From Cloeon dipterum (taxonomy: Eukaryota; Arthropoda; Insecta; Ephemeroptera; Baetidae), in contig NC_088790.1 in the NCBI RefSeq assembly GCF_949628265.1, positions 4,468,545-4,532,544 of the forward strand: a DNA stretch of 64,000 bases. The letters are read 5' to 3'. The stretch's first letter is position 1; the number at the start of each line of letters is the position of its first letter. Positions 25,732 to 38,450 of the stretch are shown piece after piece. The position numbers and the translations under genes are program-made. The notes under the pieces are model-generated. The model was not told the origin of the DNA and did no database searches. It was given only the letters and a program-made list of their open reading frames with translations.

Positions 25732-26830
25732 TTTGGTGCTTTTTAAACACGAACAATTAAAATATCCTTTAATGAGTCACTAGCCAAAATTTTTAGCACG
25801 TTTCTGCACGTAAGGACGACTTTTTAAACCATAATTGCCGTTCTGACTGGTTGTGCAGCCTTGCGACTTACTAGGACTATGATAAGTTGTTAAACCACAG
25901 GGCGTCGATTAAAACGCTTTAGCAAGAAGTAAACTTTGGAGTGTTCTCTGCCACTCATGACAATATTTCGCCTAAATTTGCAAAGTTTTCCGATGAAGCT
26001 AGAGGGGTTGCTTTCGAATGATGCATTCGCTCAACACCAGACACGCCCCCTATGTGTCAAGCATTGCCAACATGAAAAATGTCAGCGGGTGGGAAACAAC
26101 ATTTTTAGTTTGTTCTGCGCTTTTTTCTCTTTAAAAAACCTCATTATCAGATTTAATTCGTTATTTTTGATATTTTAACGACAATTTTCCCATTGCGACT
26201 ATCTAGCCGTAATCAGCGGTGTTCATGTTCGATATCATGGCGATAAAAAGGTGTGAACATTTGTGGGTTGCGGGCCTGCGGCTTTTTCTAGTGCACTTTT
26301 TCTCACCCCCCACCTATTTCATCGTTTCTTTTCATGATCTCCCCACCTCTCAAATGGCTGACGGCAATCGATTTGTGATATTGTTTGAATAAAAAAGGAC
26401 GCTGCTCACACTTTTTACCGTCGCGATCGGCCCCGACGAGATCTTTCAAAATATGTAAGTATCCAGTGATAAGGCGCGACGCCGAAAGGGCCGCCAAACG
26501 CGGGGACGCTGGCCAAATCGGCGTTTTAGCAAGCGTAATGGGTTGTTTGATGGTGTGTTTACCCCCTCTATGCTATCTTGTACAAGATTGATAGATAGCT
26601 CCTCCGGACCAAAGCGAGGACATCGCTTTGCGGGTGATTTTATTAGCGGTCAACGGCGCGGCGCCCCCGTGACCCTTCGAGGCCCCTTTTCTCGCCCAGC
26701 GGCGTCTTCAGGTGCATTTTAACGTGCGCCCAGACCCAGAGTCGAAGGCTTGGAACCTAATTAATGAGCTGTGTTATTGTGCAAGGCCACGTCGGTCTCG
26801 GATGAAAAAATCCCGAGCCCCTAAGAAGTC
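25732..26830. other. Divergent intergenic region (MINDY-3 / Atrophin)
   Basis: The two genes point away from each other here, so both promoters should lie in or near this stretch. From about 26.2 kb it becomes GC-richer and CpG-rich. The + strand frame 26385-26591 and its neighbours show no domain. No TATA box is clear. Confidence 0.45.
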
Positions 26831-26860
26831 TCAGTCAGTCATTAGTATTCCCAGTGGCAA

Positions 26861-29800
26861 ATGTTGAATGAAGTGCGAACGTAAATATTGTCCCAACTTT
26901 CGGCGCCGAACATTGCCCGCCGATTCGCGTCTGATCGACAACCGCCGCGACCTTGAAACGCTTCAGTGGCAAGCCACCGCCGCTCAAACCACTCTCCTTC
27001 CGCGCTATCCAAATTAACCCTTTATTTTTGTGACTTTTGTCTCAACGGGGGTGTATTTCAAAGATTCTGTTTGATCAGTCGAAACGTAGCGTTGTGCTTG
27101 TGCTCGCCCTGGCCGGAAATTACAGTCGGCTCGACTCTCGACTAATGGTGCGCTTTATCATCGCTCACCATCCTGTGTCCGGGAGAGCAGTGAATGATTT
27201 CCACTGTTTCTCCAAGAAAATTCACACTCTTTGTTAATAATTGAATTTTCAATTGCAGGTCTAATTGAAAAGTGCTAGAAACGGCTGCGGCGCGTTTTAT
27301 TACTGGCGGTGACAAGCTGCCAGGCTGGCGTCCACACAAGGGGAGATCCGAGTGGGACCGTCCCACCAGGTAAAATCCAAAATTTGTGTTCTGCTGGCCT
27401 TTTCATAAAGGTTTGATGCTACAAAACCCAGGGAAATACTTGTTGCCTATGTTGAAACGCCCCTAAGCTAAAATTTACCTAAATTTATGAGAAAAGTAGC
27501 TTTTCAAATGGTGAGGACTGTCTCCTTACTTGCAATCTTATTTAATTCCACGACAAAAAAGTGTTCAAAAATGTGTCTTACACCTAAGGGCAGATTTCAA
27601 CGAGAGGAATCGAAAAATAATACCGAGCAAATTTAATTTTAAATGTAGCAAGTTCCTTTTTCAATTATTGCTCATTGTAGATTGAATTATTTATTATTAT
27701 CTATCCACTTAAACGAAAGGTTAGCAATGCTGTGTACTTCTCCGATGATCCCTAATATTTTCTTATTTCTTTGTTCAGGCTCGGTTGCCTGATCTAGTGG
27801 TCGACAACGGTGTGGAAAGGCAATCGGAAACCCCAGAAAAAGTGCGGGAGGAGTTGAGATGGGTTCCAAACGTTGTGGTGGACACGGATTTGCGCATGTT
27901 CTTGAGTGGTGCCCGTTCAATTGCTGCCTTTCAAGGTTTGTGTGACGGTGCGTCTCCAGAGGACGGCTACCTGCTGGCTTCGCGCGACGACATTTCCCTC
28001 AACGCTCACAGTGTGGTAAACTCGAGCCAGATAGTGCGCTGAGCGGCTGAGACTGATGCTTTCTTTACCCTCAGCTTCATGACTCTGGTTACAATCACGG
28101 CAAAGCCCTGGATGCTCTCGCGAAATGCCCTGCGCCTGATGGCATTGACAAAAAGTGGTCTGAGGAAGAGACCGTAAGTTTTGTGAGGCTTATCCTGTGA
28201 CGGTGTGTTTAACGGAAATTGTGCCGTTCTAGAAACGTTTTGTGAAAGGCTTGCGCCAGTTTGGCAAAAATTTCTTCAGGATTCGCAAAGACTTGCTTCC
28301 ACACAAAGACACTGTGAGTTTTAGCTTCAATTTGTGTTATTGGCAGAGTCCTAATCTTTTTGTACAAATCAGGCTGAGTTGGTGGAGTACTACTACCTGT
28401 GGAAGAAAACTCCAGGTGCGAACAACAATCGCCCTCATAGACGGAGACGACAGGGCAACTCCCTCAGACGTAGTCGCAACACGAGAAACTCACGACTCCC
28501 TAAGGAGTCGGATTCCAGTAAGTCGTGTTGTATTTTGATCCGCCTTGCAGAATGCAGACAACGATCGTGCACTCACAAACAATTTATTATTCAAGGTGTG
28601 GGTTCGTCAAGACCAAATTCAAAAGAGCAGAGCGAGGGGGCTGGAAGCTCTGCGAGCGAGGAGGAAAACTCGGAGGATGATTCTGAGGGACCTACTGGCT
28701 TCCAATGTAGTCACTGCTTCACAACAAGTGAGTGTTTTTTGTTTTGTTTGTAGACATGAAAATTCTTGTTCTATACACCGTATCAGTTTATTAGGCAATT
28801 TTCTGTTGCACAAATTGATTTAAGATGTTCATACTTATAAACTTAAGAAACTTTTCATGTTAACATTGATATTTGTTATTTTTAACTTGCCCCAGGGCTG
28901 AATTTCTACACCGCTGGTTTTTACTGTTTTATTTAAATTGTGAAAAAAGAAAAATATTTTGTTATTAATTTTTGTTATTCTCTTTCTCCTCTGTACCACA
29001 AATGCTCCGAACGTTTTGTATGCGTAGGCTAGCGATTTACAAATTTAGGGAATAGAGTGATGTGATTGGCATTTTGGGGAAGCGAGTTTTACTTTTTCAT
29101 AGTGAGGTTGGTTTCACAACAACATATATCTTTACTGTAGCATAATTGGGATTAGTTTAATGTTATCCTCTGGATGTGCATACCTTACATTCGTTAAATC
29201 TTTATAACAAGATCGCATTCTTTCCACAGCTTCACGTGACTGGGCGCCTCTGAACAAAGAACAAAAGAGCCCGATCCTCTGCTCAGAATGCAGGGCTTAT
29301 CACAAGAAGAACGGAGAGCTGCCACCCGTTCCAGCCGCGCCTCCAGGTGGAAGGGATTCAAGAGACTCGCCATATCTCTTTAGGCCTGTCCAGCCAGATG
29401 AAGCTGCTGCCGCTGCCGCAGCAGGAAGAATGAGAACGCGCACCAGAGTCAAGGAAGCTGTGAGCAAAATCACCTCTTGCCCTTCCAAATTTGTGCTAAT
29501 TTTGTGTGAACAGCCTGCCCGAGGAGGAGGCCGGAAAAGGGGTAGTGGAACGGACACTCCTGAAAGCGAAGCTGATAAAAAGTGTAAATCCCCGAGCGCC
29601 TCAAGCAACTGTTCTTCTTCCCCCAGTGATAAAAAGAAAAAGAAAACTGAAACCGCCAAAGCACTTAAGCGGAGCCAGACTGAAATGGAGAATGACGACG
29701 ATAAGGATGCCAGTTTTAAGAGGAAGAAAGGAGATCAGCCAGAGGTCTGTATCTGTCTTTATTTACCTAATTTGTTTGAAAACCTTCCATAGTGGGGAGT

Positions 29801-32800
29801 TCCCAGGAGAGATTTGATATGTTGTGGGGTTCATAATTATGAAGTGTATAAAACAAAAATCTGTCTAGTCAATCGCCGTAGAATCCTAGGGAAAGATATT
29901 GTGTTTCACGAAATTGTTTCTCAAGTATCTACGGGTCTGATTTTTGTAGCACATCAAAAGAAATTATTGTAATGGCTGTATGAAAAGCAGCAGCATTGAG
30001 TCTTGCATCGTTGCGCGAGTGCCATAAAATCGTAAGAATTGGTGGCACCAGCTGTTGGTGGCTTTGAACATCAAGGGCTTTCGCTAATGGCGAATTAACA
30101 AAAACTATAAATAATTACAAGTCTCGCCTGTAATCTCCCATAATTTATTGCAGCGCTTACTTAAAATTCAAGTGTTCGGTAATACTTATTCTAGATATTT
30201 TAATTAACGCATGGATAAGCTCAGCGTGGACGTGGATTAATTTAATCAGCAGTTCTTGAAAGTTAATATGATATGATTGATCCAGATTTTCACTAAAAAA
30301 TATAATATAATATATCATTTTGATGTATTGGAAATGTAAAACAAAACTAAGTTGTGATTGTTCCTCTTTAAATTTCAGAGCCCTGCCAGCAGCATTAGTT
30401 CAGACAGCGGCAACGTTTTGGATGAGGAAACTAACGAAAATGAAGGAGAAATCGAGGTGCCACCTGAGCCAGAAGCGGCGAGCTCTGGTTCAGGCTCGCC
30501 TGTCACTGCCACTCCCTTCCCGCCAAGCACGCCTCCTGTCGAACCAGGTGCTGCCGAAAAGCCAATTTTACCTGAGGACATTAAAAAAGAAGAGCCTCAA
30601 GTTGAAGAAAAGCCTCAAATCGAGGACATGGAGCCTGCCGCTCCTCCGCCTGAGGTGAAACCTGAGGAAGAGGCGAAGGAAACCGTGGCTGAAATCACTG
30701 CCGAAATAGCCGCCCCTCCTAACAATAAGGAAGAACCGGCCATCATTAAAATCGAGCCAGTCGAGCGTCCTCCCACACCGGAAGCAAAGGAGGAGAAATG
30801 CAAGCCTCAGGTGGTTCCCCCTGCGCCGCCGCCTCAACTTCTCATGCCGGCCGGCGGTCCCTATGGAGGCTTCCTGCCGCCAGGGCCACCCTTCGCGCCC
30901 CCCTTGTCTATGCCTGAGCAGATGTCGGAAGACGGTGCCAACCAGAACGAGCCGCAAAATTTGAAAATCAAGCAGGAAATCATCATCCCGCCTCCGCCAA
31001 CCGGAGACATGATGATCGACCCTCTGCAGCAGCTAAAGGAGGTCAAGGTGCCAGGCTACTCGCCCACCAACCTCGTGTCCACGGCCGTGTCCCAGCCCCT
31101 CCCCCCGAACAGCCAACCCCCGGAATCGAGCCCCTACTCTTCCCTGGAAATAAAGAAAGAGGCCGTGGAGCCCGCCAAGTCCCCGAAGCCCGCGAGCCGG
31201 CCTTCGAGTCCGCGGTGCTCACCCGCCCCGACACGAGCGACCCCGCCGATCAGGCCGGGCCCCTCGCCCTCAGCGGGTCGGGCGTCGCCAAGCGCGCCTT
31301 CGCCCTCGTCAGCGGGCGGCAACCCCATGGTGCCCATCTCCTCAGCCATGGGCATGCCGCCGTCCGTGGCCTCTTCTCCGTTCGTGGCGCACCCGGCCCT
31401 GCTGCACGCGCCGCACCACCCGGCGCACCACCACGCGCCGCACCCCCTGAGCTACCACGCGTTCCACCCGCACCACCACCCCGCCTACTCGTATCCCTTC
31501 CCGTTCCCCTATCCGTACTCGCCTCTGCCGCCTCAGCTGCCTCCGCGCATGCAGTCAGTGCCTCCGAGTGGTGCCCCCGAACCTGGACCGACGCCCCCTC
31601 GGCAGGAGGAACAGCCTCCCTCCGCGCCGTCCACCCCGTCGTCCTCGCACAAGAAGCACCACCGCTCCACGCCCCCCTCCAGCGGTGGTGGCGGCGGCGG
31701 CCACCACTCGTCCTCGTCGGGCTCGTCGCACCACCACCATCACCACCAGTCTTCGGAAAGATCTTCCTCCTCGTCAGGGCACCACAAACACTCATCGTCG
31801 TCGTCGTCTCACCACCAGTCTCCGGGGCTGATGATGCATCCTGGATCTCAGCTGATGCCGTCGGCGCAGACGTCGTCGCTGGAAAACCTGCGCGCCGCCT
31901 CGCACGGCTTCCAGCAGCAACACCAGCAGCAGCAGCAACAGCAGCACTCGCCCGGCGGCCCGTCGCCCCTGCACCCCCTGCACCACATGCAGCACCATTT
32001 GCCACCCCACATGTCGCGACATCCGATGCTACCTCCGGAGGAGCCAAAGTCTGAATCAGACTCCATCATGCCTGACGAGGAAGAGGTGCCAAGTCCCAAC
32101 CACATACCTAGAGGCCCCAGCCCGGAGCCGAAAATAGAGGACACCGAGTGCCACCGAAGCCAAAGCGCCATGTGAGTTTTTCTTCTTCTTCCTTGCCTTA
32201 TTTTATCTCATATTCAAATCTCCCAGTGAACATGCTTTGCCAAAACACAAAAAATACCCCAGATCGTGGTAAAACGTGTTTAGAGCAATTTAAAACAATC
32301 ATTTTGGCATTTCTTGTTCTAGGAGTTTACAAAAGTTTTGTGTAAAACTGAGGCATGTATTTTAATTAATTTATTGACAAAATTACGATTTTAAGGCACT
32401 TTAAGGATTCAATCCCACTGCTGGCACTGGGCATTCTATACAATTTATTTATGTGTCAAAAATAAAAAATAAAATAAGTCTAGCCAAGCTTTAACTTTTT
32501 TAATGAAACAAAAATATTTACCAACGTTTGTTCAGAAATTTGCTGGACTGAATTTTGTTTTAGCACTTTTAACTTGTCAGAAAAGGGTTTTAAAATGTAT
32601 AGAATGCACAGGGGCAGGATTAATTCCGATCTTCAAGTAATTAATTGGCACGATCTATCAGAGCCTGTGAACACTAACAAGGAAACTCTGATGATACGAC
32701 GTTTTGGCTTTTGGTAAAATCATTGAATTCGTGTGGTATTCGTGTATTATTCGACAGAGTTCCCCTTTTCTTGCAATATGGAAATTCGAGTTTGGTTGTT

Positions 32801-35192
32801 GAAAAATGCTCAATTTTTCCGCTACCAAGACGAATTTAATGTTATGAACGTATGGCACTTCCGCGAATCCATCCAAACCAATGCATTGAAGTATTTCATA
32901 TCATCACATCTACACGAAATTGATAATTTCACCAAAAAATTTAACTTTCCAATCCAAAGTTGCCTTTAAAGTGTATATTGTTACTAAACTCACTCCCGTT
33001 GGCTCTGGTTACAGATTTTTGCGCCACTGGAACCGTGGAGACTACAATTCATGTGCACGCACAGATCTTACTTTCAAGCCAGTGCCTGATTCAAAATTGT
33101 CTCGCAAGCGTGAAGAGCGAATGAGGAAGCAAGCTGAACGAGATAGAGAAGAACGAGAAAAAGCGGCCGCTTTAACGGTTAGTTGTTGATTTTATTTTAT
33201 CTTGAGAAGAAATTAATGTGTCTTTGCAGAGAAAAATCACCACACCGGACAAACAAGACGTCCCCAAGCCCCCCTCGAGAGGTCCAATCGAAACCATCAC
33301 TTCGCCTTATGACCGATTTGCACCAAGACCAGGTTACCCTGACACACCAGCTTTAAGACAATTAAGGTGAATACTGAAACGCTAAAAAAGGAAAATTATG
33401 CTCTAGATGGAACGAGATCTTTTTCCTAGGTTTTTGTTATAGTTAATAGACATGATTTTAACTGGAACAATGCTTTTTAGTGAATACGCCCGTCCTCACG
33501 CCGGTTATTCCCCTGGTGGTATGCCTCGATCAGCTGGACCTCCTGTGCTTGGCCTTCCGCCCCAGTGTATGGACCCCATGCTGCAATACCACTTATCAAA
33601 CATGTACGGCCCAGGATCCAGAGAGAGGTAACACTTTCGAAACGGCCCATTTTTCGCACTACAGTAAACTTCGCCAACAGGATGGAGTTAGAGCACTTGG
33701 AGCGCGAAAAGCGTGAAAGGGAAATGCGGGAGCTACGAGAGAGGGAGCTGAACGACCGGTTGAAAGAGGAGCTGATGAAGAACGCTGTTGCCAGCGGAGC
33801 ACCCCGCCTTCCAAATCCCATGGACCCCCATTGGTTAGATATCAGCCGCCGGTAAGCTATCGACGAAATCTGCGCCTCGTTTCACTCAACTAGCAACTAG
33901 CTATTTATTGGTTTAATCGCTCTCTCTCTGTCAAGGCTAACGCCTTATCTTGGTTACAGGTATGCCGCCGGTCCAAACCCGTCGGCCGCTGCAGCAGCCG
34001 TCGCGAACGCAACCGCGGCGGCCGCGGCAATGCAGCAGTACGGCATGTACCCACCCCCTCTCGGTCCCGGCGGGCCGGTGTTGAGTCCCCTTGAGCGAGA
34101 CCGCTTGGAACGACTAGGTACTTTTTAATCAGCCGACTGCTATTTTGAACGGATTGTAATGTTATTTTGCTATCTTCAAGGTTACGGTCGTCCTGGTGGC
34201 CTTATTCCCCGAGACCCAACGCTTGGCATCCCCCACCCAGCAGAACTGCTAGGTCGCCAGTATGGAGATCAAATTGCTCATCAGGTAAGTGTCTCATGAA
34301 ATGTTTTCAGGGCCGAGCATGAGAATAACTTAATGCGGATAATTTTTGCAGCTCTTAATCTTTGGCTTTTTAGCTCTCCCGCCAACAGGGTTGCAAAAAA
34401 TGACATTAAAATAAATGCAGTGTTTTTTTTTTCAATTTTTACCAGTTTTTTTGCAGGCAATGTTTGCACCTCAGTTTTCAATAATTTTCTAATATATTTG
34501 CTCACTACCTCGACGTGATATGTTTTCATAGTACAATTTTTGGAGAAATTGAGTTCAATTTCGAATTACTTGTAATAAATGCCTAAAACAAACCCTTTAG
34601 ACTGCAACTAAATATGCTAAATTATTTAATTTTGGTAATTTTTGACGAACCATCGATTTAAAAGTTCCACAGAATTAAATTTATATTTTTCATTAATCAA
34701 TTTTGATTTTTTTGTTACAGTTATCAGCTCAAGCGGAGTTTCAGCGGCAATTAATGCTCGAGCGGGACCGTTTTGGGCAGACTCAGATGCATCCAGCTTC
34801 CCTCGTAGCTCAGCATGAGGAATACATGAGGTACGAGACAGTACGCATTGGCGATCAGATTTTTGTAATGCCCGTTAGAAAGTTTTAGCAACAATTTTAA
34901 AGTTGAGCAAGGCAATTCTAAGCTTGTGACTCCATACTTTGGTCCACATTTTTGTGGAATTTGCCGCTCCCTCGTAAAATAAAGATACAAGAAAATAGTT
35001 AATAAAATTTGTAGCCTTGGACTTTTGTTGTTATCCTTTTTTTAGTTTTATCCTAAGTCGAGTTTTGTTTTGAGTGGTTTTGAGATTTTCAGTGCCTTTT
35101 CCTATAAAATGCTGATCTCATTTAGGCAACAACGAGAGCGCGAAATGAAAGTAAGAGCCCTAGAAGAAGCTGCCAGGGGAAGTCGGCCCTGA
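26861..35192 (+). CDS. Atro: Atrophin (RERE/Grunge), nuclear receptor corepressor
   Basis: Exons: 26861-26880 (candidate start), 27324-27369, 27779-28015, 28075-28173, 28233-28313, 28373-28517, 28596-28727, 29230-29459, 29514-29744, 30379-32171, 33015-33177, 33230-33366, 33481-33627, 33681-33851, 33960-34117, 34181-34284, 34721-34830, 35126-35192; 1356 residues in one frame. The ELM2 domain starts at about residue 12 ([15 protein letters not shown]). SANT follows at about 130-180 ([31 protein letters not shown]). A GATA-type zinc finger lies at about 245-280 (CSHC..CSEC). Exon 10 codes a long Pro/Ser/His/Gln-rich region with a His run and a polyQ tract. The Atrophin C-terminal domain ([16 protein letters not shown], Arg/Glu coiled coil, final [19 protein letters not shown]) ends it. 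ELM2/SANT recruit histone deacetylase; the Atrophin domain binds nuclear receptors. The RERE BAH domain was not found upstream. Confidence 0.93.
27490..27650 (+). repeat. Dispersed repeat family A, copy in an Atrophin intron
   Basis: Blocks are agcttttcaaatggtgagga, ctgtctccttact and cgagaggaatcgaaaaat. The first block is shared with the reverse copy at 39856-39900, so the family extends 5' of the core. Confidence 0.6.
34978..35006 (+). terminator. Two AATAAA signals inside the last Atrophin intron
   Basis: AATAAA occurs at 34978-34983 and again at 35001-35006. If the donor after 34830 is not used, the frame reads about 19 further codons to a TAA at 34886-34888. These signals would then end a shorter transcript lacking the conserved last exon. 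Confidence 0.4.
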
Positions 35193-38100
35193 GATGAAGA
35201 AGTGCACAAATATTAGAAAAGTTTAGGTTAAGCGGGTAGCTAGGGGCCTAGTCTCGATTGAAATATTTGTATGTAAACAATGATAACAATTAGTTGCACC
35301 TTCACTACTTTTCCCTTTCCCAGCCCGTGGAAAAATTGTAATCATAGTTAAGAGGTAATTTTGACGCGATCTAAATGTTGGACATATTTTCTTGAAGCGA
35401 GAATTCATTGCGACTTGATGGCTACGTAAAGTGTACGTTATTGTAAATACGAGAAAAATAAGCACTCACACAAATTTTTGACAGGGCTTGCGACAAAAGT
35501 TTTTATCCAGAGTAGACCGAGGTAGAATGTATTGTTAAAATTGTACGCACTCTTTTCATTTGAATTGAAAAATCTACGTCTGGTTTATAACGTAGCACTT
35601 TTTACCATCATAATTTATTTTTTAGCCGACGATTTGTCTGTTTTTCTGACAAATAGATAATTTATGTGTACTTTTGCGCAAATGAGGTTGTATATAGGTA
35701 TTTTTAAAAATCTCTTCTTGTGGCCAATCAATCAATCTTGTTACTTGGGCTGATTTTTAACAAGATTTTTAGGAATGCCATCGCCCTGTTCATTTTTTAT
35801 TAAATACATAATTAATTAACACCTGCCAACTGCGTTGGTGGCATTGAACGTTTATTTTAATTAATTGAATCTCAATTTAATTCTAAAAGAGGCGCTTTCA
35901 CAAACATTCTAACAAACATGGTACAGCAAATTATAATTCTACACTACTCGCCTTTGACAAAGATGGACCTTCAATAGTTCTTAACAAGGAAATTAGCTAA
36001 AGTTGATCAAGTGCAAATTACCTGGAATTTTGACCAATCCGGAAACGTTTATTATTTCAACGGGGCCATATCGAAAAAACAATGTAGTACTCTCTGTCTC
36101 AGCAAGAAATCTTTACGAAAGGAGAAAAAACATAAATTTGTGTGTCCCTGATTTAACACCTTAAGTGGCTACAAATAAAAATACATGAGATGAGTGTTCC
36201 CTTTCACGCAATACTATATTACTAATTAATAACAACAATAAGCAGTATTTTCATAGCAAATATTTTTTGTTCGATTAGCGATGAACCACAAATCATGTGT
36301 ACATAAATATAATTAAAGCAGCGAATCGTTATCATGTTAAAATGAAAGTAAAAATCGCAGCAAAAACCACTGTCAGAATGTATCGTAATTTGAATTTCGA
36401 ATGCGGCAGATTACCATTGACAATATTTTGGAATCAGCCAAAAATTCCATTAAATGATATGTATGTCAAAAATTAGTAAAGCTTAAGAATTCCTTAAATT
36501 GAAGTGACAATGGAAATTGGAAATGTTCGAATCGGCCACCGCGTAGCCGTCAAGTGCTGGAAAAAAGAGCTGCCATTTTGTGACATCATCAGTGTCATGG
36601 CTGCTCGTTCCTTGCCGATTGTTTGGTTTTTATATGAAAATCATGTTATTAGGCGTATTGCGATATAATTTATTGCTGAGGGTCCAATTAGGTTAATCGG
36701 CCCAATTACTCCACGTCCCGAAATCGGCAGAAATTAATTAAACGGTTATTTTGGTGGATTTTGTTTAAAATTGCTGTAATTGTTCTCTGATTGGCTTGTA
36801 GACAGCAGCGCCACAGCGAGAGCCAGCTCAATTAAACTAGCCAATCGGAGAACAGCTTTCTTCCCGCCAAATTAACGGTTTTTACGTTTCCACTGATTTT
36901 GGGCCAAGTGATTCGGCTTCCCAACTCAATTTAACCTTCAGGAATCGATTGTCACTTTCAAAATTAAAATTCCTTTTGCTCAATTTTAAAATGTTTTCCA
37001 CCCTGAGCAGTGATGACGTCACAAAATGGCCGCTCTCTTTTTCCCCAGCCCTTGACAGGTAAAATCGAGGTTAATTCCAAAAATTCCAACAGCCTCCTGC
37101 TTTTGACTATTATAAAAATGACGTTTAAAATTAATATTTTTTATATACGTGTCCTTTAATTTTAATCTGCTGTATTCGAAACAGGTCCGATCAGACCCAG
37201 AAAAAAGCAGTTCAAGTCTCACGATGGATCTAAGTAACGATTGAAAATGCATTTTTCTGCTAGAAGTGTAAAAGTGTATTGTAAGCAGTTGGCTTGAACG
37301 GTGTAACTGAACTATTCTTCATCCCACAAAGTGTACTCGGGAAAACCAAATCGAGAGGGAGCCATACCAATAAGCCCCTGCTATTACGGGTTTATGGTCT
37401 CTTTTTTGTAACTTTTTGGTTGGTTTGGCGAGCTGAAGAAAAAATATTTAAAAGTGGATAAATGTGTGTCACTAAAATTGGTATGAGAGAAAGAAAACTC
37501 CAGCAAAAATCACGTAACAACTGCAGTTAATTTTAATAGTTTTAATTACTTATACAGGCATAAATAAATATCACATAGAATGAAGGATTTTACGTAGACA
37601 GAATCCTTTGGTTTTCAACTATTTATTTTTCTGTTTGAATGTGTTTTGACTGATACAAAAGTGAATAAAATTATTCTATAATCAAATTGAGATTCGTTTC
37701 ATTTCATCTGCGAACAATAAGAAAAAGAAGCCGTTCCTCCTATTCATCGCAGGCCTGTTTTGTATTCAATTATTCTCTGACTCGTAAAGGCTTCTCCCCT
37801 GAACGCGTGTGTAACATTTTCTTGCATTTAGCACAAAAGAAACGCACGGGCGACGAAATAAAAGCACCTGCTCTCGGCACGAAATAAATTAATTTCTTGT
37901 ACGAGCTCGACGTCTCTCTTGAAATGTGATTTGATATTTAACAACATCTCTTGCTTGCTAAACTTTTGCCACTGGAGAAGTTTTCTGCCTTCGTTTTAAT
38001 TAATCACCGTTTCCCCACAGCGCCCACCACAAAAAGCGACGGAAAATAAGCGAAGCACAGGTGAATTTTCTGCAGGCGGCGGCGGGGAATATTATGTTCC

Positions 38101-38289
38101 TCTCTCCAAGTGCTGCACTTGACGGGCTTCAATTTTATGCTTTTGATTTTTACATTTTGTCATCACGAAGCAAGCAGCCGAGTTTCGTTTATCAGGATCA
38201 ATTGATGAAAATTGGAATTTAAACTTACTCTCCAAATCAATACTGACAAGAGGCTATAAAATATCGTTAAAGTTGATTTGTGCCTGACA
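35193..38289. other. Atrophin 3' region and intergenic DNA
   Basis: The first several hundred bases probably form the Atrophin 3' untranslated region. No coding exon is supported. A promoter-like cluster lies at about 36560-37030 (see that entry). The frame at 37687-37887 on the + strand has no recognisable domain. Confidence 0.5.
36560..37030. promoter_or_regulatory. Promoter-like cluster: paired CCAAT boxes, CRE and YY1-like sites
   Basis: Two NF-Y type CCAAT boxes face each other in a 16-bp inverted repeat with one mismatch (36781-36796 and 36839-36854). A perfect CRE TGACGTCA lies at 37014-37021, directly followed by an AAAATGGC element resembling a YY1 site. A GCCATTTTG element with a nearby TGACATCA lies around 36572-36587. 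Such clusters mark vertebrate and insect housekeeping promoters. No gene starting here could be identified. Confidence 0.4.
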
Positions 38290-38450
38290 AAAATTTGAGT
38301 CGCAATTTAATTTCAGATTTTGCCAAATTTCTCGAAAAATGAAGCAGTTAGTCAATGATTTTCGGCTTGTTATCGATTCCTCTCGTCGCGATCTATTAAA
38401 AAAAGCGAATTGTGAAGAAAAAATCCCTAAATTGGGAGATAATTGATGTT
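38290..38450 (-). repeat. Dispersed repeat family A, reverse copy
   Basis: Reverse complement of the copy at 100-262. Matching blocks are gccaaatttctcgaaaaat, tcgattcctctcgtcgcgatctatt and ccctaaattgggaga. It is among the best preserved copies. Confidence 0.7.

Noticed and set aside
31215-32054. 279-codon + strand frame and a 265-codon - strand frame over the same region
   Set aside because: Both are shadows of the GC-rich, low-complexity Atrophin exon 30379-32171, whose own frame continues the conserved protein.
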